Positions 62,560 to 64,000 of a stretch of DNA of 64,000 bases are shown here, piece after piece. The notes beneath the pieces are model-generated. The model was not told the origin of the DNA, searched no databases, and worked only from the letters and a program-made list of their open reading frames with translations. The DNA is from Warburgia ugandensis (taxonomy: Eukaryota; Streptophyta; Magnoliopsida; Canellales; Canellaceae). The DNA is taken from positions 26,361,437 through 26,425,436 of the forward strand of contig CP141138.1 in assembly GCA_035236585.1 (NCBI GenBank), written 5' to 3'. The first letter of the stretch is position 1, and every line of letters starts with the position of its first letter. The position numbers and the translations under genes were made by a program.

Positions 62560-62602
62560 GTTTGCATAAGAACACTTTCCTATAAAATACAATACTCTCT
62601 CT
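62471..62602. repeat. (CT)n microsatellite flanked by a 40-bp direct repeat
   Basis: The CT run spans about 62510-62557. CTAGTTTGCATARGAACACT and the following TTCCTAYAWAATACAA occur on both sides, at 62471 and 62557 (offset 86 bp). A duplication with the microsatellite between the copies. Confidence 0.88.
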
Positions 62603-63200
62603 CCACCAAGCCCAAAATCCTACCACGTGGAAAACCTATGCATCTGAGGCGAGCTTGTCCTCATGGTGGTCGACAAAAAGGTCACGCTCATTCTATAGTC
62701 CGAATCCCAGCAGCCTGCCCAAAAGCTATTCTCAAGCATCCTTTTCTTCTCCACTACTTTTGTGCACTGAAATACAAAGCACGACAACCTCTCTCATTCA
62801 AAACCAAACCACAAACGGCTAAACTGATCTCAAATGGAGGGTTAGACTGACACAGTCTTTCTAATAGGTAGTAGATGAGTGGGTGGGATCACATGAGAAG
62901 CTGGCTCGTGCTACTACTTTTGGCATCCTGTACGTTGGCTCCCTAGACTGTGTTCGGCAGCTACCGTGAAGGAACTGCAGTCGAAGTTATTGATCCATTC
63001 CTAAGACAGTGGGTTGTAGCCTACCAAAAAGAGGCCATACTGCAGGAGATTGTGCATTCTAGCTTAGGATGAGAAGTCAGACTCGTTCTACCACTATGCG
63101 TCTTGGACCCGCCTGCATCGTCACGATTGGATCGAGAATAGACACTGAAGATCAGATGATGATATGACACTGCCTTGGGTATATAGAATAAGATAATACA
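62603..63200. other. Spacer, nothing recognised
   Basis: The open frame on the plus strand that runs through the CT tract to about 62850 shows no recognisable domain beyond the repeat-encoded Leu/Ser run. Not called as a gene. Confidence 0.4.
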
Positions 63201-63214
63201 TGTATGCTTATCTT

Positions 63215-63396
63215 CGAAGGAAAGCCTTGCCACAACCATAAAGTTGTCGTATTGTTACCTTGAGGTCATGGGTTCAAGACATAAAAACAGCCTATTGTAA
63301 AATGCAAGATAAGACTGCATACTATAGACCTTTGTGGCCCACCCTTTCCCCGAACCCTACATATGCGAGAGCTTTCTGCACTACGACTGCCCTTTA
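63215..63396 (+). repeat. Full-length Au-like SINE with 14-bp TSD
   Basis: 182 bp in complete family order, with GGGTTCAAGAC as B box near 63270 and a CTGCACTACGACTGCCCTTT end. Flanked by TGTATGCTTATCTT (63201-63214) and TGTATGATTATCTT (63397-63410), one mismatch. The length agrees with the roughly 180 bp known for the Au SINE family. Confidence 0.9.
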
Positions 63397-63410
63397 TGTA
63401 TGATTATCTT

Positions 63411-64000
63411 TATTTCTAAATTTTCATCGTTATCTTCAAGATAGCTACCTTTTATCTTTTAGAAATGGAATGATTTTCAACAGTGGAGGTTTACAGGGAC
63501 AAACTAATACTTGAAAGAAGTTACACCACTTGGTGTCTAGTTGGGACCCATACAGCTATGGTACAATGAGGGCCACCTCTACTACATCCATGGGCCAGTG
63601 CTGATTTATTTTGATACTCTTTCTTGAACCTTCAGCGCCCAAAGATCACACTCGAAGTTGGCAATCTGGGAAGCAATCATCCTGATCCACCATACCACCA
63701 AAATTAACAATTTTGACATGACATGAGTGAGGTTAAGTGAAGTCATACGAGTCTCTGCCGACATTTCATTCCCGTCAGCCTTAGAGGGGGACCATGGCTA
63801 CAAAATAATGCAGGGACACACAAAACCTTGGTGACATCAATGACACAGAGGCCCAAGAGGACGTGTCTATCCATGCCTTATTTATTTCCTTGCCATACAC
63901 TAGTGCCAAGGACGTTTTATGCACTTCACATGCATTCAATTATCTTCTCACATGCACCAGACAAAAGCCATGAATAGGAATTTCATGTCCTGGCTTCTTT
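63411..64000. other. Intergenic, nothing recognised
   Basis: No gene or repeat could be supported up to the window edge. Confidence 0.4.

Noticed and set aside
62458..62850. 130-codon open frame with a Leu/Ser run
   Set aside because: The Leu/Ser run is the (CT)n tract. The remaining part has no recognisable domain.

Overview
This is nuclear DNA from a flowering plant. The protein-coding genes have plant-type spliced or single-exon structure, introns are AT-rich, and the spaces between genes hold plant repeats: Au-like tRNA-derived SINEs, an RTE-type LINE, long LTRs and microsatellites. The species cannot be read from the window.

Layout. (1) 1-3.4 kb: SINE copies and one 64-bp tandem duplication. 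(2) 3,442-12,204, minus strand: a complete ten-exon gene for mitochondrial-type ClpB4 (Hsp100 disaggregase), 980 aa by my splicing. (3) 12.5-18.3 kb: AT-rich spacer with long (TG)n and (CT)n tracts and a very degenerate ~52-bp minisatellite. (4) 18.37-24.15 kb, minus: a decayed copy of the ClpB4 gene that kept its exon-intron layout (copy 2). (5) 25,085-27,743: a solo LTR with 5-bp target-site duplication. (6) 30,929-32,062, plus: an intact single-exon RTF2 gene. (7) 34.64-43.58 kb, minus: a second decayed ClpB4 copy (copy 3), expanded by a nearly full-length RTE LINE (12-bp TSD), a SINE and an unidentified insertion. (8) 44.07 to about 48 kb: a second long LTR-like block in minus orientation, with internal 57-bp and 60-bp tandem repeats and a GC-rich part. 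(9) 49-51 kb: a SINE cluster. (10) 51,961-56,371 (5' exon at about 60.3 kb), minus: a plant-specific DUF863-like protein, 706 aa. (11) 60.4-64 kb: SINEs, a 52-bp LINE stub with a 15-bp TSD, and a (CT)n tract flanked by a duplication.

The genes do not form a pathway or operon. ClpB4 reactivates aggregated proteins in mitochondria. RTF2 is a nuclear factor linked to replication-fork and splicing functions. The DUF863-like protein has no known function. The main story is local genome evolution: one functional ClpB4 gene and two same-strand, unprocessed pseudogene copies within 40 kb. The two pseudogenes share an intron-1 segment that the working gene lacks. I found no RNA genes apart from SINEs, no CRISPR array and no clear new biological system.
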